From JBNJEM01 sp051745935 (GTDB taxonomy: Bacteria > Planctomycetota > Planctomycetia > Pirellulales > Pirellulaceae): 22,653 nt of DNA. Shown one piece after another: positions 1 to 6,589 of this stretch. The stretch covers positions 1 through 22,653 of the forward strand of contig JBNJEM010000048.1 of assembly GCA_051745935.1 (NCBI GenBank), written 5' to 3'. The position numbers and the translations under genes are program-made. Position 1 is the stretch's first letter; each line of letters starts with the position of its first letter. The notes below the pieces were generated by a model, which was given only the letters and a program-made list of their open reading frames with translations, searched no databases and was not told the origin of the DNA.

Positions 1-97
1 CATCCCGCAGCTTTACTCGCGCGATTCCTTTCCGCTTCCGCCACCGGGCCTTGCCATGGACCTTTTGCAGCCGCTTTAGCTCACGGTAACCGTTCAC
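1..97 (-). CDS. Partial small hypothetical protein, cut by window edge
   Basis: A minus-strand frame stays open from about position 97 to the window edge and reads as a strongly basic, Lys/Arg-rich helix (RELKRLQKVHGKARWRKRKG, then IARVKLRD). This composition resembles short planctomycete proteins of unknown function that I recall, but I cannot name a family. A GTG at 97-95 is a possible start. TTG or GTG codons further upstream are also in frame, the frame being closed upstream by a TGA, and no convincing ribosome binding site is visible. It could equally be a decayed gene, because repeat DNA begins about 75 bp upstream of the proposed start. The rest of the gene lies outside the window. Confidence 0.35.
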   Translation of the reverse strand, partial: MNGYRELKRLQKVHGKARWRKRKGIARVKLRD

Positions 98-170
98 GAG
101 CAAAAGACTAATGTCCGCGGACGTTCGCACGTTCGTTGCACATATTCAGGAAAGGCTTTTCCAGGTGCAA

Positions 171-286
171 ATGCCACGGGCTTGTCCCGTGGTCCGTTAC
201 GTTCCACGCTACCGACGGGCAGGCGTGGTGTGTCTGGCCGGTTTGTAGCGGCGAGCGTGAACCACCACGGGACAAGCCCGTGGCAT
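171..286. repeat. Double-hairpin inverted repeat (REP/MITE-like)
   Basis: Two perfect 23-nt inverted arms (171-193 and 264-286) flank a 70-nt spacer. Each arm is itself a hairpin: CCACGGGCTTGTCCCGTGG has a 7-bp stem and a 5-nt loop. The spacer can fold a further CCACGC/GCGTGG stem. No coding potential is needed to explain it, and the small reading frames over it are by-products. The layout (paired palindromes head to head in non-coding DNA) is that of REP doublets or small non-autonomous elements. A second element with the same layout but other arm sequences lies at 3655-3799. Confidence 0.8.
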
Positions 287-643
287 CCATGCGGGCCTTG
301 CGTGTCCAGGTCATGTAGCGGCACCCGTGAACGGCTACAGCTCACGTATCCCCTTCCCCGTAGCGAACGTTTCTGCATTTTCAATGTTCCCGACTATCTC
401 GAAATGCATGTATATTCATTCCTTTGACATTGATCGGCATAACGCGTGGCGTTTTATCGTCGTGTTGTCGCGCGGCGATGACCGACACAACGCCGTTGAA
501 CTTAGCCGCGGAGCGTGGTGCGGCGCGCGTCTTGCTGTTTGGGGATTGTATCACATAAGCTGGTATGTGAGGAGCATCTTCCGAGGTGCATGTAGTACTG
601 GGCCGCTTCCCAACGCACGTATTCATTCAGCATCGCCTGAAGT
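287..643. other. Gene-poor spacer
   Basis: I see no convincing gene in this stretch. Reading frames of 75 to 165 codons exist on both strands, but they overlap each other, match no family I recognise and have no ribosome binding sites. A small CACATA/TATGTG hairpin lies at 552-569. The 13-nt string starting near 326 (CGTGAACGGCTAC) recurs with one mismatch, inverted, near 85-97, which hints at further repeat debris around the double-hairpin element. Confidence 0.5.
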
Positions 644-742
644 ATATTTCGGGTGGTTGGATTGTTCCGGGTGGAAAGCTGCCCGACGCCACCCGTCCTC
701 CCGTTGGTCGGATTCGCGGAGAAAGTCATCCGCGACCGGTAG
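644..742 (-). repeat. Dispersed repeat, copy A
   Basis: This 99-nt stretch is repeated in inverted orientation at 20098-20199. By my alignment the two differ at 14 positions plus one 3-nt gap, about 86% identity. On the minus strand copy A reads DQREDGWRRAAFHPE, matching DQREDGWRRAACHPE of copy B. However, the substitutions fall evenly on the three codon positions (5, 4 and 5), so the open frame is not evidence of a protein. No transposase lies beside either copy. It is probably a family of non-coding or relic repeats scattered in the genome. Confidence 0.75.
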
Positions 743-886
743 ATATTTCATGATCGCCTTGCCGCAAAAGCGAGGGGGGGGATACCCGTGGAGCGGTTGG
801 AGGGAATGGCGAAGTGCGATATGATGGAGAAGTCGCTCACTGGGCTGGGCGCGGCGGCAAAGCAGAGCAGGGAGATGGAGGGGACC

Positions 887-1516
887 ATGGGAGAGAAGAT
901 CGTCTGGCAGGGAACGCTGGTCGCGCTCCAGCCGCGGATTCGCCTGATGCGGTCCTTTGATCAACGGAGCCACGGCTATTTGGGTTACTTGCTCCGCGTC
1001 CACGGAACCGCGGGCCAAGAAGAACGGGAGTTCACCGTCGGGATCGGGAAGGCGGCCCACGCCAAGCACCAATTCCGCGCCGGTGATGTCGTGAGCGGGA
1101 AGGCTGAGCCCGTGGCGGATGAGCGGACCGAGCCGGTGGAGTTCTATAAGGCAAGCGGATTGAAGGTTGTCACGAAGTCGGCCGACGTGCTGCCGCACCC
1201 GCCGCCCTGGCAAGACGTGGCCCCGGAGCTGGAGATGTATCGCGAGCGTGGCCATCGCCGGCTCGACGCGCGAACGTACCAGTCGAAGTGCTCAGGGTGC
1301 ATCTGGGGCTGCCGCATGGCGGTCGAAATGATCATCGACCACTGGAACCCGAGCGAAAAACGGTACCGGTTTGAAACCTTCTGTTACGGCCCCAAATCCT
1401 GTCCGCTCTACAAGTCCGGCCCCACGCGGAAAGTACCGGGCCGCAAGGGCATGAGCTGGGAAGAAGAGGACTGGATCGATGCGGATGCCACGAGCCATCG
1501 CGGGGAAGACGAGTAG
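887..1516 (+). CDS. Cys-rich hypothetical protein with OB-fold-like N-terminus
   Basis: The function is unknown. I chose the ATG at 887 (209 residues) because a purine-rich GGAGATGGAGGGG stretch precedes it; the same frame is open 33 codons further upstream without such a site. The first ~100 residues are beta-rich (VWQGTLVALQPRIRL, then SHGYLGYLLRVHG and REFTVGIGKAAHAKHQFRAGD) and look like a small nucleic-acid-binding or OB-like barrel. This is inference from pattern only. The C-terminal half has five Cys in a metal-site arrangement: C135-x2-C138-x3-C142 and C166-x5-C172, which could hold Zn or an Fe-S cluster. I recall similar bacterial proteins annotated only as hypothetical. The next gene starts 41 nt downstream on the same strand, so the pair is probably co-transcribed. 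Confidence 0.8.
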   Translation: MGEKIVWQGTLVALQPRIRLMRSFDQRSHGYLGYLLRVHGTAGQEEREFTVGIGKAAHAKHQFRAGDVVSGKAEPVADERTEPVEFYKASGLKVVTKSADVLPHPPPWQDVAPELEMYRERGHRRLDARTYQSKCSGCIWGCRMAVEMIIDHWNPSEKRYRFETFCYGPKSCPLYKSGPTRKVPGRKGMSWEEEDWIDADATSHRGEDE

Positions 1517-1557
1517 ACGGCGACCGTGGCCCGGAGAGCAAGCAGGAGCAAATACTG

Positions 1558-2367
1558 ATGGCAAAGAAAAAGAGCGGGACGCAACGCCGCCCGAAACAGG
1601 TGAAGAAGCGAGCGGCTCGTTTCACGGCGAAACAGGGCCAGTACCTAGCGTACCTCCACCTCTATCGGAAGCTGCACCGATGCAGCCCTTCGGAAAGCGA
1701 AATCGCCGAATACTTCGGCGTCTCGCCGCCCAGTGTGCATCAGATGATCATCAAGCTCGAGGAAAACGGCCTCATCACACGGGAACCCGGCGTGCCGCGG
1801 TCGGTTCGGGTGTCCGTGCCGCGTGAGGAGATCCCGCCGCTGGATGACCACGAGGAAAATGTCGCCACCACCCTCGGCCCCGCGAACCAGGATACCGCCG
1901 GACCGACCCCACTCTACACCCTTCAGGTGTCCCTGATCGACGGCCCCGTGCCGGAGGAGTTCGGTGGGAAGCAAATCAGCCGTACGATCCAGATTCGAGG
2001 CGATCAAACGCTCGAAGACCTTCACCAGGTTATCTTCCAGGCGTACGACCGTTTCGACGATCACTTTTACGAGTTCCAGTTCGGTAAGCGACCCCATGAC
2101 CCGAAGGGCAAACGATACGTGCTACCGGAAATACTGCAGGAACAGTTCGGCGAACCGACGATCGCGGGCGATGCGAGGGAGACCCGCATCGACGCGCTGG
2201 GGCTGAAGGTCGACCAGCCGTTCGGCTATTGGTTCGACTACGGAGACGAGTGGTGGCACCAGATCAACGTGGTGACCATCGACGAAAAGGTGCCACGGGG
2301 GAAGTTCCCGAGGGTGACGAAGCGGGTTGGGAAGAGCCCGCCGCAGTACATGGACGAGGAGGAATGA
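1558..2367 (+). CDS. LexA-type winged helix fused to pRiA4b ORF-3-like domain
   Basis: The product has 269 residues and a basic N-terminus (AKKKSGTQRRPKQVKKR). Residues ~22-82 match the LexA DNA-binding winged helix: FTAKQGQYLAYLHLY, SPSESEIAEYFGVSPPSVHQ as the helix-turn-helix, then a wing ending in a REPGVPRSVRV-like strand. Residues ~117-245 match the plasmid pRiA4b ORF-3 family (PF07929), with LYTLQVSLIDG, a RTIQIRGDQTLEDLHQVIFQAYDRFDDHFYEFQFG-type core and FDYGDEWWHQI. There is no LexA Ser/Lys protease domain, so this is not an SOS repressor. The C-terminal family is widespread but its biochemistry is unclear. The start is supported by AGGAG about 9 nt upstream. It sits directly behind the Cys-rich gene. 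It may be a small-ligand or DNA-binding regulator of that pair. Confidence 0.85.
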   Translation: MAKKKSGTQRRPKQVKKRAARFTAKQGQYLAYLHLYRKLHRCSPSESEIAEYFGVSPPSVHQMIIKLEENGLITREPGVPRSVRVSVPREEIPPLDDHEENVATTLGPANQDTAGPTPLYTLQVSLIDGPVPEEFGGKQISRTIQIRGDQTLEDLHQVIFQAYDRFDDHFYEFQFGKRPHDPKGKRYVLPEILQEQFGEPTIAGDARETRIDALGLKVDQPFGYWFDYGDEWWHQINVVTIDEKVPRGKFPRVTKRVGKSPPQYMDEEE

Positions 2368-2661
2368 CGAGCACGAAGGGAAAGGGGGAGGCTCGACCTT
2401 GGTGATAACTTGGTCCGCGCGAGACCAGAGGAGGGGTATTTGTTCCCTATATGGGCTTCTAAGAAGGGTCCGCCATTTTACCCTATTCAAGCCCCAAAGC
2501 TGGACTTTTCCACGATCAATTCATGCCGACCCTGCTGGCATCCGACGAACTTACCAGCGACGCCGTATTCGCGGTCAACTTAATTCGCGCGGGCCCCGAA
2601 ATCGGCCATCTTCGCACCGCGCGAATGAAGCAGACGGCGTTCCTTCAATAAGGGCTGTCCC
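2368..2661. other. Spacer before the PfkB gene
   Basis: This 294-bp gap holds no recognisable gene. A 42-codon frame (ATG at 2523, stop 2649-2651) ends 10 nt before the kinase start. It lacks a ribosome binding site and matches nothing I know, so it is more likely chance or a decayed gene end. The promoter of the kinase is presumably here, but I could not pick a clear one. Confidence 0.5.
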
Positions 2662-3591
2662 GTGATCCTTTCCGCCGGTCTTACTCCCGCTTGGCAACAG
2701 ATTCTCGTCTTCGACTGGTTCCGGTACGGCGAAGTGAACCGGGCCGCCGAAGTGCATTGGTGCGCCTCGGGCAAGGTTTTCAACGCAGGCATCGCCGTCC
2801 ATCACCTTGGTGGTGAGAGCCTCACGCTGGCAACCGCCGGCGGGTTGCCGCTGATGCCGATTCGCGCGGAAATGGAATCGCTCGGCGTTCCGCTGGAAAT
2901 CGTCGAAACCGAATCCGCCACCCGCGTTTGCACGACGATGCTCGACCGCCGCACGGGCACGATGACCGAGCTGGTGGAAAACGGCCGCCCGCTCTCCGAA
3001 TCGGAGCTGGAAGCTTACGCGGCGCGGTTCTTCGAGGCCGCCGGAGAGGCTGAAGTAGTGACCTTTATCGGCACCCTGCCCCGAGGCACGCCGCCGAGTT
3101 ACTATCGCCGCCTACTCGAAAATGTCTCCTGTCCCACGGTGCTCGACTTCCGCGGCGAGGGGCTGCTGGGCTGTTTGGAACTGAAGCCGACCGTCATCAA
3201 ACCGAATCGGGAGGAACTTGAGCGCACGGTGGGGCACGCACTCGATTCCAACGAATCCTTGCTCGCGGCCATGCGATCGTGCAACGAACGCGGTGCCCGG
3301 TGGGTGGTGATCACCGACGGGCCGAGGGCCGTATGGTTGACGAGCCGGAACGAGACTTACCGTTTCCCGCCGCCAACGGTTCCTCAGTCCGACGTGGTGA
3401 ACCCGATCGGCTCCGGCGACTCGATGGCCGCCGCGATCGCCTGGGCGGTTCGCGACGGCCTGTCGATGCCGGAGGCCGTGCGTCTCGGTATCGGGGCGTC
3501 CGTCGACAATCTTGCTCAGCTGCTACCTTGTCGGCTTTGCCCGGATCGGGTACGCAAGATCGCCGACACGGTCCGGATCGAATCGCAATAG
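2662..3591 (+). CDS. PfkB-family sugar kinase (1-phosphofructokinase-like)
   Basis: A 309-residue ribokinase/PfkB-fold kinase that should phosphorylate a sugar or sugar phosphate with ATP in the cytoplasm. The N-terminal signature (ASGKVFNAGIAVHHLGG, residues 35-51) corresponds to the GGKGxNvA motif of 1-phosphofructokinase and tagatose-6-phosphate kinase. The C-terminal signature NPIGSGDSMAAA carries the anion hole and the catalytic base D253. A PTVIKPNREELE segment in between is also typical of this subgroup. The G-to-S change in the second signature (GAGD to GSGD) is conservative. The start is GTG, with AGGG about 8 nt upstream. It stands alone on the plus strand. A role in making the bisphosphate substrate for the class II aldolase at 15297-16196 is possible, but the genes are 12 kb apart. 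Confidence 0.85.
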   Translation: MILSAGLTPAWQQILVFDWFRYGEVNRAAEVHWCASGKVFNAGIAVHHLGGESLTLATAGGLPLMPIRAEMESLGVPLEIVETESATRVCTTMLDRRTGTMTELVENGRPLSESELEAYAARFFEAAGEAEVVTFIGTLPRGTPPSYYRRLLENVSCPTVLDFRGEGLLGCLELKPTVIKPNREELERTVGHALDSNESLLAAMRSCNERGARWVVITDGPRAVWLTSRNETYRFPPPTVPQSDVVNPIGSGDSMAAAIAWAVRDGLSMPEAVRLGIGASVDNLAQLLPCRLCPDRVRKIADTVRIESQ

Positions 3592-3654
3592 CGTACCCAG
3601 CGCTCCGTTTCGCCGCGCGGCCATTACTCTACCCTATTGTTGCATAAAGACGGC

Positions 3655-3799
3655 GTAGGACGGGTCTCCAGGCCCGTCTTTTACAGCGCATAAATGTCTT
3701 TTTGCGGTTGTTTGAAAATCTCACATTTCGTGAGATCCGCGGACACCAGATCAAGTACGATTTTGTACTTGAAAAGACGGGCCTGGAGACCCGTCCTAC
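3655..3799. repeat. Double-hairpin inverted repeat, second sequence family
   Basis: Perfect 28-nt inverted arms (3655-3682 and 3772-3799) surround an 89-nt spacer. Each arm contains GACGGGTCTCCAGGCCCGTC, a 6-bp GC stem with an 8-nt loop, followed on the inward side by TTTT. Each arm therefore also resembles an intrinsic terminator pointing into the element. The spacer holds two more small hairpins: TCTCAC/GTGAGA, and AAGTAC/GTACTT at about 3754-3771. The element begins 64 bp after the kinase stop codon and could end its transcript. The architecture matches the element at 171-286 although the sequence differs. Confidence 0.8.
3663..3682 (+). terminator. Possible terminator of the PfkB gene (left arm of repeat)
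   Basis: The left arm of the repeat folds into a GC-rich 6-bp hairpin followed by TTTT, about 70 nt after the kinase stop. The U tract is short, so the strength is uncertain. It could be a fortuitous property of the repeat rather than a dedicated terminator. Confidence 0.4.
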
Positions 3800-3860
3800 A
3801 TATACTGTTTGCAACGTTAGGGTCTACTATTCCTAAGACCAGGGACCTAATCGTCTTGAC

Positions 3861-3890
3861 ATCAGCGTCCATTAGCGGATATCAGCGGTT
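3861..3890. repeat. Three tandem 10-nt units
   Basis: Three adjacent decamers, ATCAGCGTCC, ATTAGCGGAT and ATCAGCGGTT, follow each other without gaps. The reverse complement (AACCGCTGAT and so on) resembles a short periodic intergenic element that I have seen in many unrelated environmental bacteria. Its function is unknown. Confidence 0.5.
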
Positions 3891-4408
3891 TCTCGTCACA
3901 TTGACGCACACCAGGGAGCTAGCCTGGTTCGCCGCCTTTACCGGATCCCTCCCGGCCTTTTCCGTTCTTGAGCGGGACGCGGGCTGGGAACGCTGGTCCA
4001 CCATGACGAGCGACCGTGCGAACGATGCCCGCGGAAAAATCGCCTCGTTCGTTGACATCCGAGCAAGAGGTGATAGGTTGGGGGAGGTGATTGACCGTAG
4101 TGTTCTGCTCGGAGGGCGTTCGAGGAAGTCGTTCGGAGCCGAGCCTGGGCGCGACGAGACTATCGTTCGATGAGTAGGGGCATGCACGTGCGGAGGCCGG
4201 TTTTGCTCGTGGTCCTTGCCACTGGCACCGCTATCCGCCGCGCGACGGCGGGTGTAAGCTGTCCGCCGTCCTCCCAGAACGTGGACTGCCATGATTTCAT
4301 CGCGGTGCCCGTAACGATCGGCACTCCGGATGCCTTCGTGCCCGACCCACCGCTCCATTGCGGCTATTCGGTCGTGTACCGGAGCTCGGCCCGTCATCCA
4401 GGAGCACG

Positions 4409-4441
4409 CCCAAACAGCCCCAAACAGAAAGTCCCAAATAG
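4409..4441 (+). repeat. Short direct repeats in the hydrolase leader
   Basis: CCCAAACAG occurs at 4409-4417 and 4419-4427, exactly 10 nt apart. A near copy, CCCAAATAG, at 4433-4441 runs into the AAAGGAG ribosome binding site. The one-helical-turn spacing would suit a protein or translational regulator site, but it may also be a simple slippage product. Confidence 0.4.
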
Positions 4442-4454
4442 AAAGGAGATGCTG

Positions 4455-6584
4455 ATGCTCTCGACAAGAAGAACCCCCCTTTGCGTCTCAGGGATGCGAA
4501 TGTTCGTCGTATTGGCGATAGTCGCGTGCTCCATGTTGGCCGTGGCCCGCGGCGACGACGCCGATCGCATCCGTCCTTATGAGGCGAACCCTCGATACTG
4601 GCAGTACAAGGGCCAGCCGGTCCTGTTGCTCGGCGGCTCCTGGCAGGACAACCTGTTCAATCACCCGAAGGGGTTGGAGCAGCATCTCGACCTGCTGAAG
4701 TCGGTCGGCGGAAACTACGTCCGCAACGTGATGAGCCATCGCAATGTTGGCAATGTCTTCGCCTACAAGCAGGTGGACGGCCAGTTCGATCTGGATCAGT
4801 GGAACGGCGAATACTGGCGCCGATTCGAGAACTTCCTTCGGCTCACGCACGAGCGCGACATCATCGTCCAGATCGAGATCTGGGCCACGTGGGATCATTA
4901 CGAGGATCACCAGTCGCTTGGCGGTTGGTCCAAGCATCCCTTTAACCCGGCAAACAACATGACCTATACGGCCGAGGAATCGGGCCTGCCCACGGTCGTT
5001 GATTACGCGCCCCGGGCCGTGCCAACCGACCATCCCTTCTTCAGCAGCGTGCCGGCATTGGACGACAACAAGCCGTTGCTGAAGCATCAGACGGCCTATG
5101 TGGACAAGCTGCTTTCCTATTCGCTCGAGTATCCGCATGTCCTTTACTGCATGAACAACGAGACGGGGGAGGACGTGGCGTGGAGCGATTTCTGGGCACG
5201 CTATGTTCGTACGCGGGCCGCCGAGGCCGGAAAACGGGTCGAAACCGCCGAGATGCGGCGCAGTGGCAACATCACCACCCCCGACCACCAGCATATGGTC
5301 GACAACCCTGATCTTTATACTTTCCTGGACATCTCGCAGAACAACACCCAGCGGGGGCAGGGCCATTGGAACCGCATTCAACAGGCGCGCGCCCTGGTCG
5401 AGGACCATCCCCGCCCGCTCAACAATACCAAGATCTACACCTTCGATCCCGAACACGACGTGGCCCTGGAACGATGGTGGCGGAACGTTCTCGGCGGCTG
5501 TGCTTCCGCCCGTTTCCACCGGCCTCATCCTCTTGAAGGCGAAGGAGACCACGAAAAACACACCAACGTCGGTCTCGGCCTGAGTCCGCTGGCCCAAGCG
5601 CACATCCGCGGCGCCCGCGTCCTTATGGAGCAAATGGGCTGGCCCGCCGTCAAGCCGGACCTCCGTTTCGTCGAACTCGTGGCTGACCAGCCACTGGCGG
5701 TGCGGACGGAAAAGACCCATGTCGCCTACACGCGTGGCGCGGACGGGCAAGCGCGTGTATACCTGAATGGCAAGGAAGCCACACGGGCGGAATCCGGCGG
5801 CGATCTCTCGGCCTGGGACGCCCAACTGCGTCTGGCGCTGGGCGATGAGTTCGTGGGCGATCGGGGGTGGCTGGGCACCTATCACGACGTGGCCATTTAC
5901 AACCGGGCGCTCGGCGCCTCTGAAATAGCGGACCATTACACACGGGGCGAGCCGGAACACCTGGAGGGACTTCAGGTCCGGTATGCGTTCGACGAAGGCG
6001 AGGGCACCGTGGTTCGCGACGTATCCGGACGGAAACCCGCCCTTGATCTCCATGTTCAGGACACCGAGGCGGTGACGTGGCTGGATGGCGGGCTCGAGGT
6101 GCATGACGCCACGCTCATCGCCACTAGGAAGCCGGCGCGACGGCTTACCTCGGCGGTGCGGGAAAGCAACGCCTTCTCGCTGGAAGCCTGGATTGCCCCC
6201 GCCACGAAAGCACAGGCGGGGCCCGCTCGCATCGTGACGTTGTCGCGGGATCACGGCACTCGTAATTTTACTCTGGGCCAGGACGAGGACGCCTACGAAA
6301 TGCGATTGCGCACCACGGCGACGTCGGCCAACGGCCTGCCGGCCCTGAAAACGGGCGGCGACGCGGAACCATCCTTGGCGGCCGTTCGCTCGCCGGATCG
6401 CGATCGCGCCGCGATCTTCGTGACCCATGGCAGCCTGCTCAACGTGGACATGGACCAGCTCCAGGAAGGCCTTCAGGCACGGTGGTTCGACCCTCGAACC
6501 GCCAAGCTCCGGCAGGCCGCGCGGCGGCAAGACGGCTATTTCCAGCCGCCGTCCAAGGAGATCTGGGTGTTGACGCTGCAATAG
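4455..6584 (+). CDS. Secreted GH-A-like hydrolase with inserted, permuted LamG
   Basis: 709 residues from the ATG at 4455, chosen because GGAG lies 6 nt upstream and a signal peptide follows at once (MRMFVVLAIVACSMLAVARG). Residues ~35-400 look like a (beta/alpha)8 glycoside hydrolase of the DUF4038/cellulase-like type: RYWQYKGQPVLLLGGSWQD, GGNYVRNVMSHR, IIVQIEIWATWDHYED. N235-E236 in YCMNNETGED is placed like the clan A acid/base; I could not locate a sure nucleophile. Residues ~415-495 are the second half of a LamG domain (THVAYTRGADGQARVYLNG to DVAIYNRALGASEI). Residues ~506-634 are the first half (LQVRYAFDEGEGTVV, SNAFSLEAWIAP, RIVTLSRD). The normal order is thus reversed. The hydrolase-type C-terminal beta domain resumes at 635 (LQARWFDPRTAKL). 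Substrate unknown. Longer starts at 4170 and 4449 are possible but less likely. Confidence 0.85.
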   Translation: MLSTRRTPLCVSGMRMFVVLAIVACSMLAVARGDDADRIRPYEANPRYWQYKGQPVLLLGGSWQDNLFNHPKGLEQHLDLLKSVGGNYVRNVMSHRNVGNVFAYKQVDGQFDLDQWNGEYWRRFENFLRLTHERDIIVQIEIWATWDHYEDHQSLGGWSKHPFNPANNMTYTAEESGLPTVVDYAPRAVPTDHPFFSSVPALDDNKPLLKHQTAYVDKLLSYSLEYPHVLYCMNNETGEDVAWSDFWARYVRTRAAEAGKRVETAEMRRSGNITTPDHQHMVDNPDLYTFLDISQNNTQRGQGHWNRIQQARALVEDHPRPLNNTKIYTFDPEHDVALERWWRNVLGGCASARFHRPHPLEGEGDHEKHTNVGLGLSPLAQAHIRGARVLMEQMGWPAVKPDLRFVELVADQPLAVRTEKTHVAYTRGADGQARVYLNGKEATRAESGGDLSAWDAQLRLALGDEFVGDRGWLGTYHDVAIYNRALGASEIADHYTRGEPEHLEGLQVRYAFDEGEGTVVRDVSGRKPALDLHVQDTEAVTWLDGGLEVHDATLIATRKPARRLTSAVRESNAFSLEAWIAPATKAQAGPARIVTLSRDHGTRNFTLGQDEDAYEMRLRTTATSANGLPALKTGGDAEPSLAAVRSPDRDRAAIFVTHGSLLNVDMDQLQEGLQARWFDPRTAKLRQAARRQDGYFQPPSKEIWVLTLQ

Positions 6585-6589
6585 TCCAC

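Larger units (their letters stand above)
3800..4454. other. Gene-poor region upstream of the hydrolase gene
   Basis: No gene is supported here. A minus-strand frame of 171 codons (3882-4397) is rich in Arg/Ser/His, matches no family and has no ribosome binding site. The plus-strand hydrolase frame extends upstream into this region to 4170, but the extension looks non-coding. The stretch contains a 10-nt tandem repeat at 3861-3890 and short direct repeats at 4409-4441 just before the hydrolase start. Confidence 0.5.

Noticed and set aside
94..384. Frames over the first double-hairpin repeat that could be taken for a small protein
   Set aside because: Their sequence is simply the translated palindromic repeat (for example HGLVPW and PRDKPVA).
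644..742. The dispersed repeat as a conserved small protein (DQREDGWRRAA)
   Set aside because: Differences between the two copies show no third-position bias, and there is no common start codon.
327..824. A 165-codon plus-strand frame near the window start
   Set aside because: It runs through the dispersed repeat and lacks any family match or ribosome binding site.
2523..2651. 42-codon small frame just before the PfkB gene
   Set aside because: Well placed but without a ribosome binding site or any known relative; kept only as a remark in the spacer entry.
3882..4397. A 171-codon minus-strand frame upstream of the hydrolase
   Set aside because: No recognisable domain, no ribosome binding site, and composition typical of translated non-coding GC-rich DNA.
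4170..4454. Upstream extension of the hydrolase with a hydrophobic start (RRPVLLVVLATGTAIRR)
   Set aside because: A second signal peptide follows at 4455 with a proper ribosome binding site, and the extension otherwise looks non-coding.
4488..6581. A 697-codon open frame antisense to the hydrolase gene
   Set aside because: The plus strand has a signal peptide, hydrolase and LamG motifs; the antisense frame shows no family features and is a by-product of GC-rich codon usage.
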